The notes under the pieces were generated by a model. The model was not told the origin of the DNA and made no database searches. It was given only the letters and a program-made list of their open reading frames with translations. This document shows positions 43,824 to 54,368 of a stretch of 64,000 nt of DNA, in pieces. This stretch comes from Rubripirellula lacrimiformis (GTDB taxonomy: Bacteria > Planctomycetota > Planctomycetia > Pirellulales > Pirellulaceae), in the NCBI RefSeq assembly GCF_007741535.1, contig NZ_CP036525.1, positions 1,488,001 through 1,552,000 of the forward strand. The letters are read 5' to 3'. Position 1 is the first letter of the stretch. The number at the start of each line of letters is the position of its first letter. A program made the translations under genes and the position numbers.

Positions 43824-45254
43824 CTAGGGTTTGTCGTGCGGAGTCCATCCCGGACGGCCTCGGCGGTTCTTGCGAACGGTCTGTTCCCATGCCGCGAATT
43901 GGTCTCGCATCCGTTCCAGTTTGTCGGGCCGTTGTTGGCTCAAGTCATGCTTCTCGGAGAGATCGTCACCGAGGTCAAAGATCCATTCTCGCGTCGACGT
44001 CTTCCCGCCTGCGGATGATTTGTGTTGACGAACGTATTTCCAATCCCCGTCGCGAACACCGCTCCATACCAACGGATCACGCGGCTTTCGCCAATACAAA
44101 GTGCGCGCCAGCGGCGGTTGTTTCGATGCAGCCAGAGCGAAGACGTCGATTCCATCCAGCTTGTCGGAATCCATTTGCGTGGGACCCGCTGCGGCCAGGA
44201 TCGATGCCGTCAAATCAAACGTGATCGTGACCTGATCGCTGACCGTCTTGGCCGGCAGATGCCCGGGCCACCGCGCGATCAGCGGAACCCGAATGCCGCC
44301 TTCGAATGCTTGCCCTTTGGAACCGCGCAGCGGGGCATTGCGGCTGGCGGCGGTTCCCCCGTTATCACTGGCAAAGATCACCAGGGTGCGATTGGTCAGC
44401 CCGGATTCGTCCAGCGCGTCCAACACACGCCCGATGCCTGTATCCATCTGTCGAACCATCGACCGATAGACGCCTGGTGGATCATCGCCCTGGTTCCACA
44501 GTGGAGAATCCGGTGGCAATGGATCCTGCGGTGCGAGGCCCGGCGGTTGATACGGCGTGTGAGGCGCCGTGTACGGCAGATACAAAAAGAATGGTCGTTC
44601 GGCCTCGCTTCGTTGACGAACATACTGCACCGCTTGGTCGGTGATCATGTCGGTAAAGTAGCCCTGGCGTTCGACGGGCTGGCCGTTGTGAAATAGGTTG
44701 TAATCCGCGGCCGAATCGATGTAGTGGTAATAGTCCATCAAACCGCCAATGCAGTACAACGCTTCGTCAAATCCGTGCATCTGCGGCGAAAACTGCGATT
44801 CATATCCCAGGTGCCACTTGCCAAATAGGGCCGTGTCATAGCCGCGTGTGGACAGCCGGTTGGCCAACGTCGGTTGATCCGCCGGCAATCCCAATTGGGA
44901 CACCATCTGCAATCGCACGGCATCGTCGTAGCGGCCAACATTGCCGACCCCGATGGCGCACTCCATCCCACCGACGCGTTGTTGATATCGGCCCGTCAGC
45001 AGTGCGACGCGTGTGGGCGAACATTCCGGTCCGTTGGCGTAGGCCTGCGTCCAACGAACGCCTTGCCGTGCCAATCGATCCAGTACCGGACTGGCCTTGG
45101 GATCATTGCCGTAACAACCCAGGTCGCCATAACCCAGGTCATCGGCAAGGATCAAGACGATGTTCGGCGGTGTGGCGTTGTCAGGCGCTGCCGCCGACAC
45201 CACGGCGCTGCCGATACCGATTGCAAGGATCTGCAACAGAAACCCAAATTTCAT
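43824..45254 (-). CDS. Secreted arylsulfatase-type sulfatase 1
   Basis: 476 aa from ATG 45254. A signal peptide (FLLQILAIGIGSAVVSAAA) precedes the sulfatase domain. Metal-binding Asp pair in LILADDLGYGDLGCYG; the modified Cys is Cys78 in ECSPTRVALLTGR (C-x-P-x-R, converted to formylglycine). Further conserved parts are FGKWHLG and FASDNGGT. It cleaves sulfate esters, probably from algal polysaccharides. It requires a formylglycine-generating enzyme, not seen here. It follows sulfatase 2 after 61 bases on the same strand, probably one operon. Confidence 0.92.
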   Translation of the reverse strand: MKFGFLLQILAIGIGSAVVSAAAPDNATPPNIVLILADDLGYGDLGCYGNDPKASPVLDRLARQGVRWTQAYANGPECSPTRVALLTGRYQQRVGGMECAIGVGNVGRYDDAVRLQMVSQLGLPADQPTLANRLSTRGYDTALFGKWHLGYESQFSPQMHGFDEALYCIGGLMDYYHYIDSAADYNLFHNGQPVERQGYFTDMITDQAVQYVRQRSEAERPFFLYLPYTAPHTPYQPPGLAPQDPLPPDSPLWNQGDDPPGVYRSMVRQMDTGIGRVLDALDESGLTNRTLVIFASDNGGTAASRNAPLRGSKGQAFEGGIRVPLIARWPGHLPAKTVSDQVTITFDLTASILAAAGPTQMDSDKLDGIDVFALAASKQPPLARTLYWRKPRDPLVWSGVRDGDWKYVRQHKSSAGGKTSTREWIFDLGDDLSEKHDLSQQRPDKLERMRDQFAAWEQTVRKNRRGRPGWTPHDKP

Positions 45255-45315
45255 GACGGGTGCCTTCAAGGGATAGTCGTTCGGTACGCAAAATCGGTCG
45301 CAGACGCACGTGTCA

Positions 45316-46956
45316 CTAGGGGTTTTTGTCCTGGCTGCGCGTTGCATCAAGCAGGAATTGGTCTCGCAATTCGATCCAGCGATCCTGCATGGCTTTTACT
45401 TTTTCGGGATGCGCAGAGGCGAGGTCGTTTTGTTCGGCGCGGTCATTGGCAAGATCGTACAGGGACCAGTTCGCCTTGTCCGTCTCGTTAGCAGCCTCCT
45501 TGGATTGTCCCCACGGAAACTCTCGCGAAGCATTGGAGTGAATGATCTTCCAATCCCCTTGTCGCAAGGCGCGATTGCCTTCGTGATAGAACCAGACATC
45601 TTCATGCAGCGTCGTGTCGTCGCTCTGCAATGCGGACTTCAGACTCTTGCCGCTGATCGGTGGTGCGTCGTTGTCGGGAAGTTCAACACCCGCCAAATCC
45701 AAGATCGTTGGTGCAATGTCAATGACGTGCGCGATCGTGGAACGAAGCTCGTTTTTCGCAGCAATGCCGTTGGGCCAATGGGCGATAAAAGGAGTGGAGA
45801 TGCCGCCTTCATGAACCCAGGTCTTGTGTCGGCGAAAAGGAGTATTGGCGGCGCTGGAAAACCCTGGCCCCAAGCACAAGTACGTGGCAGCGGACCCGGG
45901 CGCGGCCGACGGATCATGGCCTTCGCCACGCACCATCATTTCGGCGCTTGCACCATTGTCGGACAGGAACAAGATCAACGTGTCCTGCATCGCTTTCATC
46001 GAACGCAATTGCCCGAGGATACGACCGATTTCTCGGTCCATCCGATCAATCATCGCGGCATGGATGGCCATCTTGGTGGCTTGAAACCGTTGCTGCTGGG
46101 CGGTCAGTTGGTCCCATGGCAACGGACGATTGATCTCCCCGGGACCCAGCAACGCAATCTGATCGGGGAACGCGTAGGGTGGCCCCACGTTCGGTTCCAC
46201 CGCAGATAGTTCCGCATTCGTGATGCCCAAGTTTCGTTGGCGATCGTGTCGTTCTTTCCGTAGTGCATCCCAGCCTTGGATATAGCGATCTCGATAACGA
46301 TCGATATCTTCGGGCAACGCATGCAGCGGGAAATGGGGCGCATGGAAGGCGACGTATTGAAAGAACGGACGGTCGGAAAATTCCGTCTCGTGCTGCTGCA
46401 AGCATTCAATCGCGTGGTCCGCCGTCGCAATCGTGCGATAGAAATCCGGATCACGATCCTGTCGCTTGATCGAATCAAAGAATCCCGGGCTGCGAGTCGC
46501 TTCATTGGAAAGGTCGAATCCGTTGGCCGTCGGTTTGCCATCGACATGCCATTTCCCCGAGTGATAGCTGCGGTAACCCGCCGGATGCAGATATTCGGCA
46601 ATCGTTTGAGCCCACTCGGGGCGTTTGCCGCCGCCGCCAAAGCCTCGGGGAGCACCGGGCATCGCGTCCCTGCGGATCTGTTGCGGGTAGTACCCGGTCA
46701 GCAGCGATGAACGTGTCGGCCAGCAACGAGCGGTGTTGTAGAACTGTGTGAATTTCAAGCCACCGGCGGCCAGGCCGTCCAGGTTCGGTGTGGCAATTTC
46801 GCCGCCATAGCAGCCCGCGTCCGAGAAGCCCATGTCGTCAGCAATGATGACCAGGAAATTGGGGGACCCCGCGGATAAGTGAGCGGCCGACATCGTGGCG
46901 ATCGCGATGGCCAGAATCCAAGACGGCATCAGAACGTACGGACTGCTTGACTTCAT
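45316..46956 (-). CDS. Secreted arylsulfatase-type sulfatase 2
   Basis: 546 aa. Signal peptide (PSWILAIAIATMSAAHLSAG), Asp pair in VIIADDMGFSDAGCYGG, modified Cys78 in RCWPTRSSLLTGYYP, SGKWHVDGK, and FLSDNGASAEMM. The GYYPQQ and GFGGGGKRPEW segments fit sulfatases of the long arylsulfatase group. It is first in the two-gene sulfatase unit. The paired genes share only the family core, so they are not a recent duplication and may act on different sulfate positions of one glycan. Confidence 0.92.
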   Translation of the reverse strand: MKSSSPYVLMPSWILAIAIATMSAAHLSAGSPNFLVIIADDMGFSDAGCYGGEIATPNLDGLAAGGLKFTQFYNTARCWPTRSSLLTGYYPQQIRRDAMPGAPRGFGGGGKRPEWAQTIAEYLHPAGYRSYHSGKWHVDGKPTANGFDLSNEATRSPGFFDSIKRQDRDPDFYRTIATADHAIECLQQHETEFSDRPFFQYVAFHAPHFPLHALPEDIDRYRDRYIQGWDALRKERHDRQRNLGITNAELSAVEPNVGPPYAFPDQIALLGPGEINRPLPWDQLTAQQQRFQATKMAIHAAMIDRMDREIGRILGQLRSMKAMQDTLILFLSDNGASAEMMVRGEGHDPSAAPGSAATYLCLGPGFSSAANTPFRRHKTWVHEGGISTPFIAHWPNGIAAKNELRSTIAHVIDIAPTILDLAGVELPDNDAPPISGKSLKSALQSDDTTLHEDVWFYHEGNRALRQGDWKIIHSNASREFPWGQSKEAANETDKANWSLYDLANDRAEQNDLASAHPEKVKAMQDRWIELRDQFLLDATRSQDKNP

Positions 46957-47185
46957 TTTCTTTTCAGTCGATGGAGTGGTGGGTTAGCCGGCCTAGTCTA
47001 GACCGGTTCGGAATCGATACTAGGAATCCCTGCCATACAGCGGGCCGGCCAATTTGCCGCCGATTTTAATCCATACTGAGTCGAGGAGTGCGTCACGACG
47101 GTAACCAGTCCTCTGGTCGGGATCGCGATTTCGTGCTAAACCGCGCTCCTGAAATGCACTTCGTTCCCCATCCTTTCGATCCAAC

Positions 47186-48985
47186 ATGCCGCTCGTATCG
47201 CTTGACGACCTTTCCATCGGATTTCGTGGTCCATTACTGCTAGACGGCGTTTCGGCGGTGATCGAACGAGGCGAAAAGATCGGTCTGCTTGGTCGTAACG
47301 GGGCCGGAAAGACCACATTGCTGCGGATGTTCGACGGCGAAGTCGTGCCGGACCATGGTGGGATCACCTTCGCCCCCCACGCCAAGGTGGCTCGGCTGAC
47401 CCAGGATGTGCCGCGGGATTGGACCGGCACGGTGACATCCATCGTGATGGCGGGCCAACCCGGCCGCGATGATCCAGAAACTCATTGGCAGGTCGAACAC
47501 GCGGTCGAATCGACGCTTTCGAAGATGGAATTGGACGGAGACGCCTTGTTCGAAACCTTGTCCAGCGGGATGAAGCGACGCGTCCTTTTGGCCCGTGCGA
47601 TCGCCATGGAACCAGACGTCCTGCTGTTGGACGAACCCACCAACCACCTGGACATCGAATCCATCCTGTGGATCGAAAATTTCCTGAAGCGGTTTCGTCA
47701 AACCCTGGTCTTCATCACTCACGACCGTTCGTTCCTGCAGAGTCTGGCGACGCGGATTTGGGAGATCGATCGTGGACGTTTGTTCGATTGGACTTGTGAC
47801 TACACCACGTTCTTGCAGCGGAAAGAAGCAGCGTTGCAGGCCGAGGAAAAACAGAACGCTCTGTTTGACAAAAAGTTGGCTCAAGAAGAAGTCTGGATCC
47901 GCCAAGGCATCAAGGCTCGCCGGACCCGTAACGAAGGACGTGTGCGGGCGCTAAAACAGTTGCGGCTGCAGCGTGGTGATCGACGCAGCGTCGAAGGCAA
48001 GGCGAAGTTGAACTTGCAAGAAGCGGCCCGCAGCGGTGCGCTGGTTGCCGACGTCAAAGAGATCTCGTTCAGCTATGGCGATCGAGTCATCTTGAACGAC
48101 TTCTCGACCACGTTGATGCGTGGGGACCGGGTCGGAATTATGGGACCCAACGGTGCCGGGAAGACGACCTTACTAAAACTGTTATTGGGACAACTCGAAC
48201 CCGACCAAGGCACGGTCAAGTTGGGAACCAACCTACAGATTTCTTACTTCGATCAACTTCGCGATACGCTGGATCCGGAAAAGACGGTCCAAGAAAATGT
48301 CGGCGAAGGCAGCGACAAGGTGCTGGTCGGCGACAAGTCGAAACACATCGTCGGCTACCTACAGGATTTCTTGTTCACACCCGAGCGGGCCCGGACGCCG
48401 GTGAAGTATCTGTCCGGCGGGGAACGGAACCGGGCTCTGTTGGCCAAGCTGATGACCAAGCCCGCCAACGTCATCGTATTGGACGAACCGACGAACGATT
48501 TGGACAGTGAAACGTTGGACCTGTTGGAAGAACAACTGATCGATTTCAGCGGCACGGTGCTGATGGTCAGTCACGACCGGACGTTCTTGAACAACGTCGT
48601 CACCAGCACGATCGTGTACGAAGAAGGCGGCGTGAAAGAATACGACGGCGGCTACGACGATTGGAAAGCAGCCGTCGCTCGACAAGCTGAATTCGCCAAG
48701 AACGAACCAACATCGAAGCCCAAACAAGCGGCGTCATCCGCCGACAAGCCAAAATCCAAACCAGCCAAGAAATTGTCGTTCAAAGACAAGCATGAACTGG
48801 ACAAAATGCCCCAGCGAATCGAGCAGCTGGAGTCGGACATCGCCACGATCAACTCGGTGATGGCAGAACCGGATTACTACCAAAAAGGCGGCGACAAGAT
48901 CGCATCGGACGCGGCGAAGTTGAAAGAGCTGCAACAGGAGCTGGCCACAGCCTACGCCCGTTGGGAAGAACTGGAAAACCACTAG
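47186..48985 (+). CDS. uup: ABC-F family ATPase (Uup type)
   Basis: 599 aa with two ABC domains and no membrane segment. First domain: LLGRNGAGKTTLLRM, LSSGMKRRVLLARAIA, LLLDEPTNHLD; second: GIMGPNGAGKTTLLKL, LSGGERNRALLAKL, VLDEPTNDLD. The linker and the Lys-rich C-terminal coiled coil (about 540-599; KMPQRIEQLESDIATIN) match Uup rather than EttA. Such proteins act on ribosomes or on DNA branch structures. Clear family, uncertain cellular role. Confidence 0.9.
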   Translation: MPLVSLDDLSIGFRGPLLLDGVSAVIERGEKIGLLGRNGAGKTTLLRMFDGEVVPDHGGITFAPHAKVARLTQDVPRDWTGTVTSIVMAGQPGRDDPETHWQVEHAVESTLSKMELDGDALFETLSSGMKRRVLLARAIAMEPDVLLLDEPTNHLDIESILWIENFLKRFRQTLVFITHDRSFLQSLATRIWEIDRGRLFDWTCDYTTFLQRKEAALQAEEKQNALFDKKLAQEEVWIRQGIKARRTRNEGRVRALKQLRLQRGDRRSVEGKAKLNLQEAARSGALVADVKEISFSYGDRVILNDFSTTLMRGDRVGIMGPNGAGKTTLLKLLLGQLEPDQGTVKLGTNLQISYFDQLRDTLDPEKTVQENVGEGSDKVLVGDKSKHIVGYLQDFLFTPERARTPVKYLSGGERNRALLAKLMTKPANVIVLDEPTNDLDSETLDLLEEQLIDFSGTVLMVSHDRTFLNNVVTSTIVYEEGGVKEYDGGYDDWKAAVARQAEFAKNEPTSKPKQAASSADKPKSKPAKKLSFKDKHELDKMPQRIEQLESDIATINSVMAEPDYYQKGGDKIASDAAKLKELQQELATAYARWEELENH

Positions 48986-49093
48986 GGTTCTGTCTTTGGA
49001 CGGAATTCAGGCGTTCGTGGGTTCGGTGAACCTTGCCGGTGCTGCAAACCGAATACGCGGTTTGCACGTCCGTCCGGTTTGGCTCTTTGTGCA

Positions 49094-52000
49094 CTACTTG
49101 GCCAGTGCGTTGGACGCGCCTTCGATGGCTGGCTTTTCGATCGCTGGCTTCCCGATCGCTGGGGGCCCGGCGGCCGAAACGGCCGTTGGTGTTTCCGTTG
49201 GGGGTGCAATCTTATCGCGGATGTCGATGAAGATGCGGAATAGCGTCGGCACAAACACCAGCGTGAAGATCGTCGATACCAACAATCCACCCAGCAACAC
49301 GCTTCCTAACCCGCGGTACAACTCGCTGCCCGATCCGGGGAACAGAACCAGCGGCAGCAGTCCTAGGACCGTGGTGGCGGTTGTCATCAGGATCGGTCGG
49401 ACCCGAGTTCGCACGCTTTCCAAAATCGCATCGTGAGATGGGTATCCCTCGTCGCGGATCAGATTCAATGCTTGGTGCACGATCAGGATCGCGTTGTTGA
49501 CGACGGTGCCGATCAGGATCACAAACCCTAGCATCGTTAAGACATCCAACGACTGCGGTGTTCGGCCTTGCCAATCCAGGTACACGCCCAGCGCCCGCAG
49601 TCCCACAATTCCGCCGACCGCTCCCAACGGCACGCTCATGATGATCACCAGCGGATAGACCCAGCTTTCGAACAAGGCGGCCATCAACAGGTACGTGATC
49701 AGCAACGCCAACAAGACATTCCAACGCAGCGCCAGCCAGGTGTCGCGAAGTTTGTCCGCCGTACCGCTTAGCGCGATCCGGTAACCACCATCGAGGACGC
49801 CACTTTCGCGGATCGGCGTTAGCACTTGGTCTTCGATCAGCGAGAGAGCTTCCTCCAGCGGCACGTCCGCGGGCGGCGATACTTCGATCGTGATCGCTCG
49901 CTGACGTTCGCGGTGATTGATCTGTTCAGGACCGCTGGAAATTTGGATGTCGGCTAGCGCTGAAAGCGGAACCAACTGACCACCGGGAGTCACGATCGGC
50001 AGCCCGTCCAGGTCTTGCGAAAATCGGATCGAATTTGGATCGCCCATGATGGTCAGGTCAATCTTGTCGCCACCGATGAAGTAGTCGCTGGCCAATGCTC
50101 CGTCGACCAATGCATTGATGGTGTACCCCAGCGTGGTTGCGTCGACACCCATCTGTTCGGTTTTCAGCAGTCGCGGAATGATGTGGACTTCGGGATTGCT
50201 GAGGTCCAGGCTGGGGACGGGCCGGGCCTGGGTCTCGGGGATCAATGGCTCGCCTGCGTTGCCCGCCATGATGGTGCCCATGATTTGGCCACCGATGCCG
50301 ACTAACTTTTCCAGTTCGGGACCCGTGATTTCGATGTCGATCGTTCGTCCGGCGGTCAAACCCTGTTCGAACAAACTCGATTGCTTGGCGATCACGAACG
50401 TGCCGGGCAATTTGGCACCGGCCTGTTGGATCAACGGAATCAGTTCGCCGCTGCGTGTCGGATCAACGCTTCGCACACCCATGAACACCGATCGACCGCG
50501 GGCGACAAAGAAAAAGTCATAGATCGCCGGGAAGTCTAGTTCGGCCGCCTCGGGACTATCGGGATCGATGTCCCAGTACGGTTCCAGCACCGTTTCCACG
50601 GTCTCGCCCATCCGAGTCAGTTCGTCCAGGTTGTAACCCGGGGGCGGCAGCACGATTCCAAAGACCAGGTTACGGTTGCCCATCGGCAAATATTCGACCT
50701 TGGGCCAAAGCGAATAACTGACCACACCGGTCGTGATCAACAGCGCCATCACCAATCCGATCTGGCGAATTCGGCTGGCCTGCGTCCAACGGTTCAATGC
50801 AACCACGGCGTTGACGAAACCGCCAGAGATTCCCATTAGCGGGGCGATGATTCGCGACGCAAATGTCTTGGTCCCCGTCGATGATGCCCCGGCGGTTTCC
50901 ATGTCTTGTCCACGCAGCAGCCGCGCCGTCAGTGTCGGGATCAACGTGATGCTGACGATCAACGACAATCCCACCGCTGCGCTAATCGCAAGGGCGATGT
51001 CGCGGAACAATTGCCCGGCTTCCTCTTCGACAAACAGAACCGGCAAGAACACTGCCAAGGTGGTTAACGTCGATGCCAGCACAGCCCCCCAAACTTCTTT
51101 GGTTCCACGGACCGCGGCGACTCGCGGTGGATCTCCGTTTTGGTAGTGCCGATAAATGTTTTCCAGAACCACTACCGCATTGTCGACCAACATTCCGACC
51201 GCGAACGCCATCCCGGCCAAACTGATCACGTTCAGCGATCTGCCCCACAGGTTCAACATCAAAAATGTGCCGACGATACTGATCGGAATGGCTAATCCAA
51301 CGACCAAGGCACCGCGAGCAAACGCGAATCCGCTGTAGATGACCAGGACCAGCGTGACGGCAAAGAAGCCGGGGTGTACGAATGCCGCTGCGATCGAGGC
51401 CGCTGCGATCAGCGGCACCATCAGCAAGGTGCGCACATTCAGATGCAGAAACAGCATCAGCACCAGCATCGTCAGGGTGCCACCCACGATGATGTTCTGG
51501 TTGACCAGTTGAACCGATGCGGTGATGTATTCGGATTCGTCGTAGACCTGGGTCAGTTGCAACTGTTTGGGGGCCAAGACGTCGTTGTTCAATTCGTCCA
51601 ACGCGACCTGCAGATCGGCCATGATGTCCATCACGTTGCTGCCGGTTTCGCGGATCACGTTGATGGCGATCGATGTATCACCGAACCGTCGCACGACGCC
51701 GTCGGGTTTCTTGAACCCCAAACGGATCTCGGCCACGTCGGCGATCACCACTGGTGCATCGTTTCGTGTTGCCAACACCTGTTGGCCAACTTGTTCGGGC
51801 GATCGAAACTGATTCAGCGTGCGGACGACATAACGGCGTTTGTCTTCCCAGAAATCGCCGGCCGATGTGTCTTGGTTTTGCGTCCGTAGGACACGTCGGA
51901 CGTCGTCGATCGTCAGCTGGCGAGCGGCTAGTTTTTGCGGATCGATGATGACCTGCAGTTCTTCTTCTAGACCACCCAACACGTTCGAGTTTGATACGCC

Positions 52001-52663
52001 GGAGACGCGTTCGAAACGGGCCTCGATGATGTCCTCGGCGAATCGACGCATGCCCGGGACGTTCAAATCAGGCGGTAACAACTCGCCGATTTCGGGGTGA
52101 TCTTTGGACGCTTTTCGTAATCGCGCCAAACGCAGTCCGGGATTGTCGGTTTTCAGCACCGATTCCAATGCCGGTTTGCTGTCGGGATGCTGGGCGACGA
52201 AGGTTTCGACGTCTTGCCGTGTGGGCTGGATCGCGCTCAGGATGAACCACGCGATCGGCCGATCGGATGCATTGCTGGTCGAAATGACCGGTTCGTCCGC
52301 CTCTTCGGGATACTCCGGAACCTGCTGTAGGCGGCTGTTGACCTTCAACAGTGCCTCTTCCATGTTCGTGCCGACAATGAATTCCAACTTGATGCTGCCG
52401 CTGGAATCCATCGCCTCGCTGGTCATCTTGCGAACGCCTTCGACCGATTGCAGTTGTTCCTCTTGTTCTTGGATGATTTCGCGTTCGACTTCCTGTGGGC
52501 TGGCACCGGGCCATCGTGTTTCGACGGTCAACGTCGGGACCTGGACCTCCGGCGTCAGTTGCATCGGCATCCGAACGACGGCGATCAAACCAAACAGGAT
52601 CAGCAACAGTGCGCCGACGGCGACCTTGACCGGGTTGTCGACGAAGGCTTGGATCAAGTTCAT
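49094..52663 (-). CDS. RND (HAE1-type) efflux pump subunit
   Basis: 1189 aa with the AcrB plan: an N-terminal helix, periplasmic porter region, six membrane helices, second periplasmic region, six helices. In helix 4 the proton-relay region reads GMLVDNAVVVLENI, with Asp then Asn where AcrB has Asp-Asp, as in many HAE1 proteins. The C-terminal MTTATTVLGLLPLVLFPGSG is a family block. It exports hydrophobic compounds with its adaptor, encoded just upstream on the same strand. ATG 52663 begins the family N-terminus; upstream in-frame sequence is repeat-derived. No TolC gene is adjacent. Confidence 0.93.
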   Translation of the reverse strand: MNLIQAFVDNPVKVAVGALLLILFGLIAVVRMPMQLTPEVQVPTLTVETRWPGASPQEVEREIIQEQEEQLQSVEGVRKMTSEAMDSSGSIKLEFIVGTNMEEALLKVNSRLQQVPEYPEEADEPVISTSNASDRPIAWFILSAIQPTRQDVETFVAQHPDSKPALESVLKTDNPGLRLARLRKASKDHPEIGELLPPDLNVPGMRRFAEDIIEARFERVSGVSNSNVLGGLEEELQVIIDPQKLAARQLTIDDVRRVLRTQNQDTSAGDFWEDKRRYVVRTLNQFRSPEQVGQQVLATRNDAPVVIADVAEIRLGFKKPDGVVRRFGDTSIAINVIRETGSNVMDIMADLQVALDELNNDVLAPKQLQLTQVYDESEYITASVQLVNQNIIVGGTLTMLVLMLFLHLNVRTLLMVPLIAAASIAAAFVHPGFFAVTLVLVIYSGFAFARGALVVGLAIPISIVGTFLMLNLWGRSLNVISLAGMAFAVGMLVDNAVVVLENIYRHYQNGDPPRVAAVRGTKEVWGAVLASTLTTLAVFLPVLFVEEEAGQLFRDIALAISAAVGLSLIVSITLIPTLTARLLRGQDMETAGASSTGTKTFASRIIAPLMGISGGFVNAVVALNRWTQASRIRQIGLVMALLITTGVVSYSLWPKVEYLPMGNRNLVFGIVLPPPGYNLDELTRMGETVETVLEPYWDIDPDSPEAAELDFPAIYDFFFVARGRSVFMGVRSVDPTRSGELIPLIQQAGAKLPGTFVIAKQSSLFEQGLTAGRTIDIEITGPELEKLVGIGGQIMGTIMAGNAGEPLIPETQARPVPSLDLSNPEVHIIPRLLKTEQMGVDATTLGYTINALVDGALASDYFIGGDKIDLTIMGDPNSIRFSQDLDGLPIVTPGGQLVPLSALADIQISSGPEQINHRERQRAITIEVSPPADVPLEEALSLIEDQVLTPIRESGVLDGGYRIALSGTADKLRDTWLALRWNVLLALLITYLLMAALFESWVYPLVIIMSVPLGAVGGIVGLRALGVYLDWQGRTPQSLDVLTMLGFVILIGTVVNNAILIVHQALNLIRDEGYPSHDAILESVRTRVRPILMTTATTVLGLLPLVLFPGSGSELYRGLGSVLLGGLLVSTIFTLVFVPTLFRIFIDIRDKIAPPTETPTAVSAAGPPAIGKPAIEKPAIEGASNALAK

Positions 52664-52790
52664 GGGTTTCGCGGGGGCGGGGGAACGATGGGCGGGGACG
52701 ACGCAGGCGGGGGCGGGGACGACGCAGGCAGGGAACGATGCAAGACTGGAACGATGCAAGACTGGAACGATGCAGGGCGACGGGACGCTG
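52664..52790. repeat. Short tandem repeats before the RND gene
   Basis: GGGGACGACGCAGGC occurs twice in a 21-base period near 52693-52730, followed by GGAACGATGCAAGACT twice plus a partial copy (16-base period, about 52733-52775). They fill the gap between adaptor and pump genes. Confidence 0.75.
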
Positions 52791-52839
52791 ACCTTGTTTC
52801 GCTCGATCGCGAATGGTGATCCAGCAAGTTTTTCAAGAC

Positions 52840-54120
52840 CTAGGGGGCCGATTGTGTTTCGCTGATCACAACGCTTTGTCCTGGGCGAAGTCGTTCGTTG
52901 CCGCGCGTGACCACCAAGTCGTCGACTGCCAAGGATCCCGGCGCTATCGGCTGGATCGATATCCAGCTGCCGATCGATGGCCCCGTGCGAACAGGCACCA
53001 GGGTTGGGGTGGATCCGACGACTTTGAACACGGCTGCCTTGTCGCCATCGAGACGCAGCGCGTCCTTGGCGACCAGCATCCGCGATTCGGATTTACCCGT
53101 CGGCATCGTTACCCGCGCCAACATGCCCGGCAGCAACCGATGGCCGGTATCGTTGGGCGGGTTCTTGACCAAAACGCGAACTGGGAACGTGCGCGATCGG
53201 TTGTCTGCCAGCGGAATGATTTGGTCGATGGTGCCGGGGAACGATTCGTCCGGGAACGCATCCACCACCACTTCACAATCGGCACCACGGCGAATGAACT
53301 GGATGCTGGATTCCGGCACGAAGACTTCGACTTCGATCGGATCGATCTCGACGACTTCGGCGACAGGATCCCCTTGCCGTGCCCATGCCCCCGCTTCGGT
53401 CAATTCGCTGGTGACATACCCGTCGAAGGGCGAACGGATGGTGTATTTTTTGATTCGGTCCTTCAACCCGGCCACGACTTGTTCTTGCATCGCGACCCGG
53501 GCTGCGGCTTGATCAATCTTTTCCTGCCGCGGGCCTTTGCGGACCAGGTCCAGCGAACTGGCCGCTTCGGAAAGGCGCGCTGCAGCGGTCAATGATTCGG
53601 CGCGAGCGGCTTCGAATTCATCTTGAGAAAGTCCGGCGCTGTTGGAAAACAATTGTTGGGCGCGGGCCAGTTTGGCTTGCGTGTATTGGCTGCCCGCTTC
53701 CGAGGCTCGCATGGTGGCTTCGGCCAAAGCAATCTCTTCGGGACGCGATCCGTTTTTTAGCTCCAGCAGCTCCGCACGACGCAGGTCCAATTCGGCTTCG
53801 GCGCCCGCCAATTCGATATTGATCGTGTTGGTCAGCAATTGGGCCAGCGGTTGTTTGGCTTTCACCGCCTGGCCGGCATCCACCATGAACGCTTCGACAC
53901 GCCCGTCGACGGCGCTGCCGATGATCGCTTGCCGGCGAGGCCGGATGTTGGCGACGAACGACTGGCTGGATGCGACATCTCGCCGGATCACCGGGGCGAC
54001 CACCACGTTGGCCGGTCCCCCCTGAGCCGATGCCTGGGCAGCCCCTAGTGTTTGGCCGGCGACCCAAACGATCAATAGAGCGGTGGCCGGAAGGTGTCGA
54101 TGGTGGGAATCGGCAGGCAT
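52840..54120 (-). CDS. RND efflux periplasmic adaptor (MFP family)
   Basis: 426 aa from ATG 54120. A signal peptide (ALLIVWVAGQTLGAAQASA) is followed by the lipoyl/barrel-sandwich halves (AVDGRVEAFMVDAGQAVKAK and YTIRSPFDGYVTSELTEAGA) around a long coiled-coil hairpin (about 125-245), then a beta-barrel (VEVFVPESSIQFIRRGADC) and membrane-proximal domain. It links the inner-membrane pump to an outer-membrane channel. An upstream start at 54300 has no signal-like sequence. It precedes the pump gene by 176 bases. Confidence 0.9.
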   Translation of the reverse strand: MPADSHHRHLPATALLIVWVAGQTLGAAQASAQGGPANVVVAPVIRRDVASSQSFVANIRPRRQAIIGSAVDGRVEAFMVDAGQAVKAKQPLAQLLTNTINIELAGAEAELDLRRAELLELKNGSRPEEIALAEATMRASEAGSQYTQAKLARAQQLFSNSAGLSQDEFEAARAESLTAAARLSEAASSLDLVRKGPRQEKIDQAAARVAMQEQVVAGLKDRIKKYTIRSPFDGYVTSELTEAGAWARQGDPVAEVVEIDPIEVEVFVPESSIQFIRRGADCEVVVDAFPDESFPGTIDQIIPLADNRSRTFPVRVLVKNPPNDTGHRLLPGMLARVTMPTGKSESRMLVAKDALRLDGDKAAVFKVVGSTPTLVPVRTGPSIGSWISIQPIAPGSLAVDDLVVTRGNERLRPGQSVVISETQSAP

Positions 54121-54368
54121 GGCGAATCGTGGGTGGGGCGGAAGCGGAGGACAAGTCAAACAGTCTGGTTGGTTCCCCTTGCCACGTCTAGTTACATCGG
54201 GCGTGGTTCCCGCCGCGGTCGCGCTGCCCGTTTTTGTCGGGAATGCGACAATCGCCGATGGATGGGCCGGCGACAACTGGACCACCAGAAACTGGTCCAA
54301 AAGAAAACGGAAACCTGGCCCCGGTCGCTGGGCGACAAGATGCGGGCGAACCGCGACGAACCGATCGA

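Noticed and set aside
52664-52759. Upstream start for the RND pump
   Set aside because: The added residues come from short repeats and precede the normal AcrB-type N-terminus.
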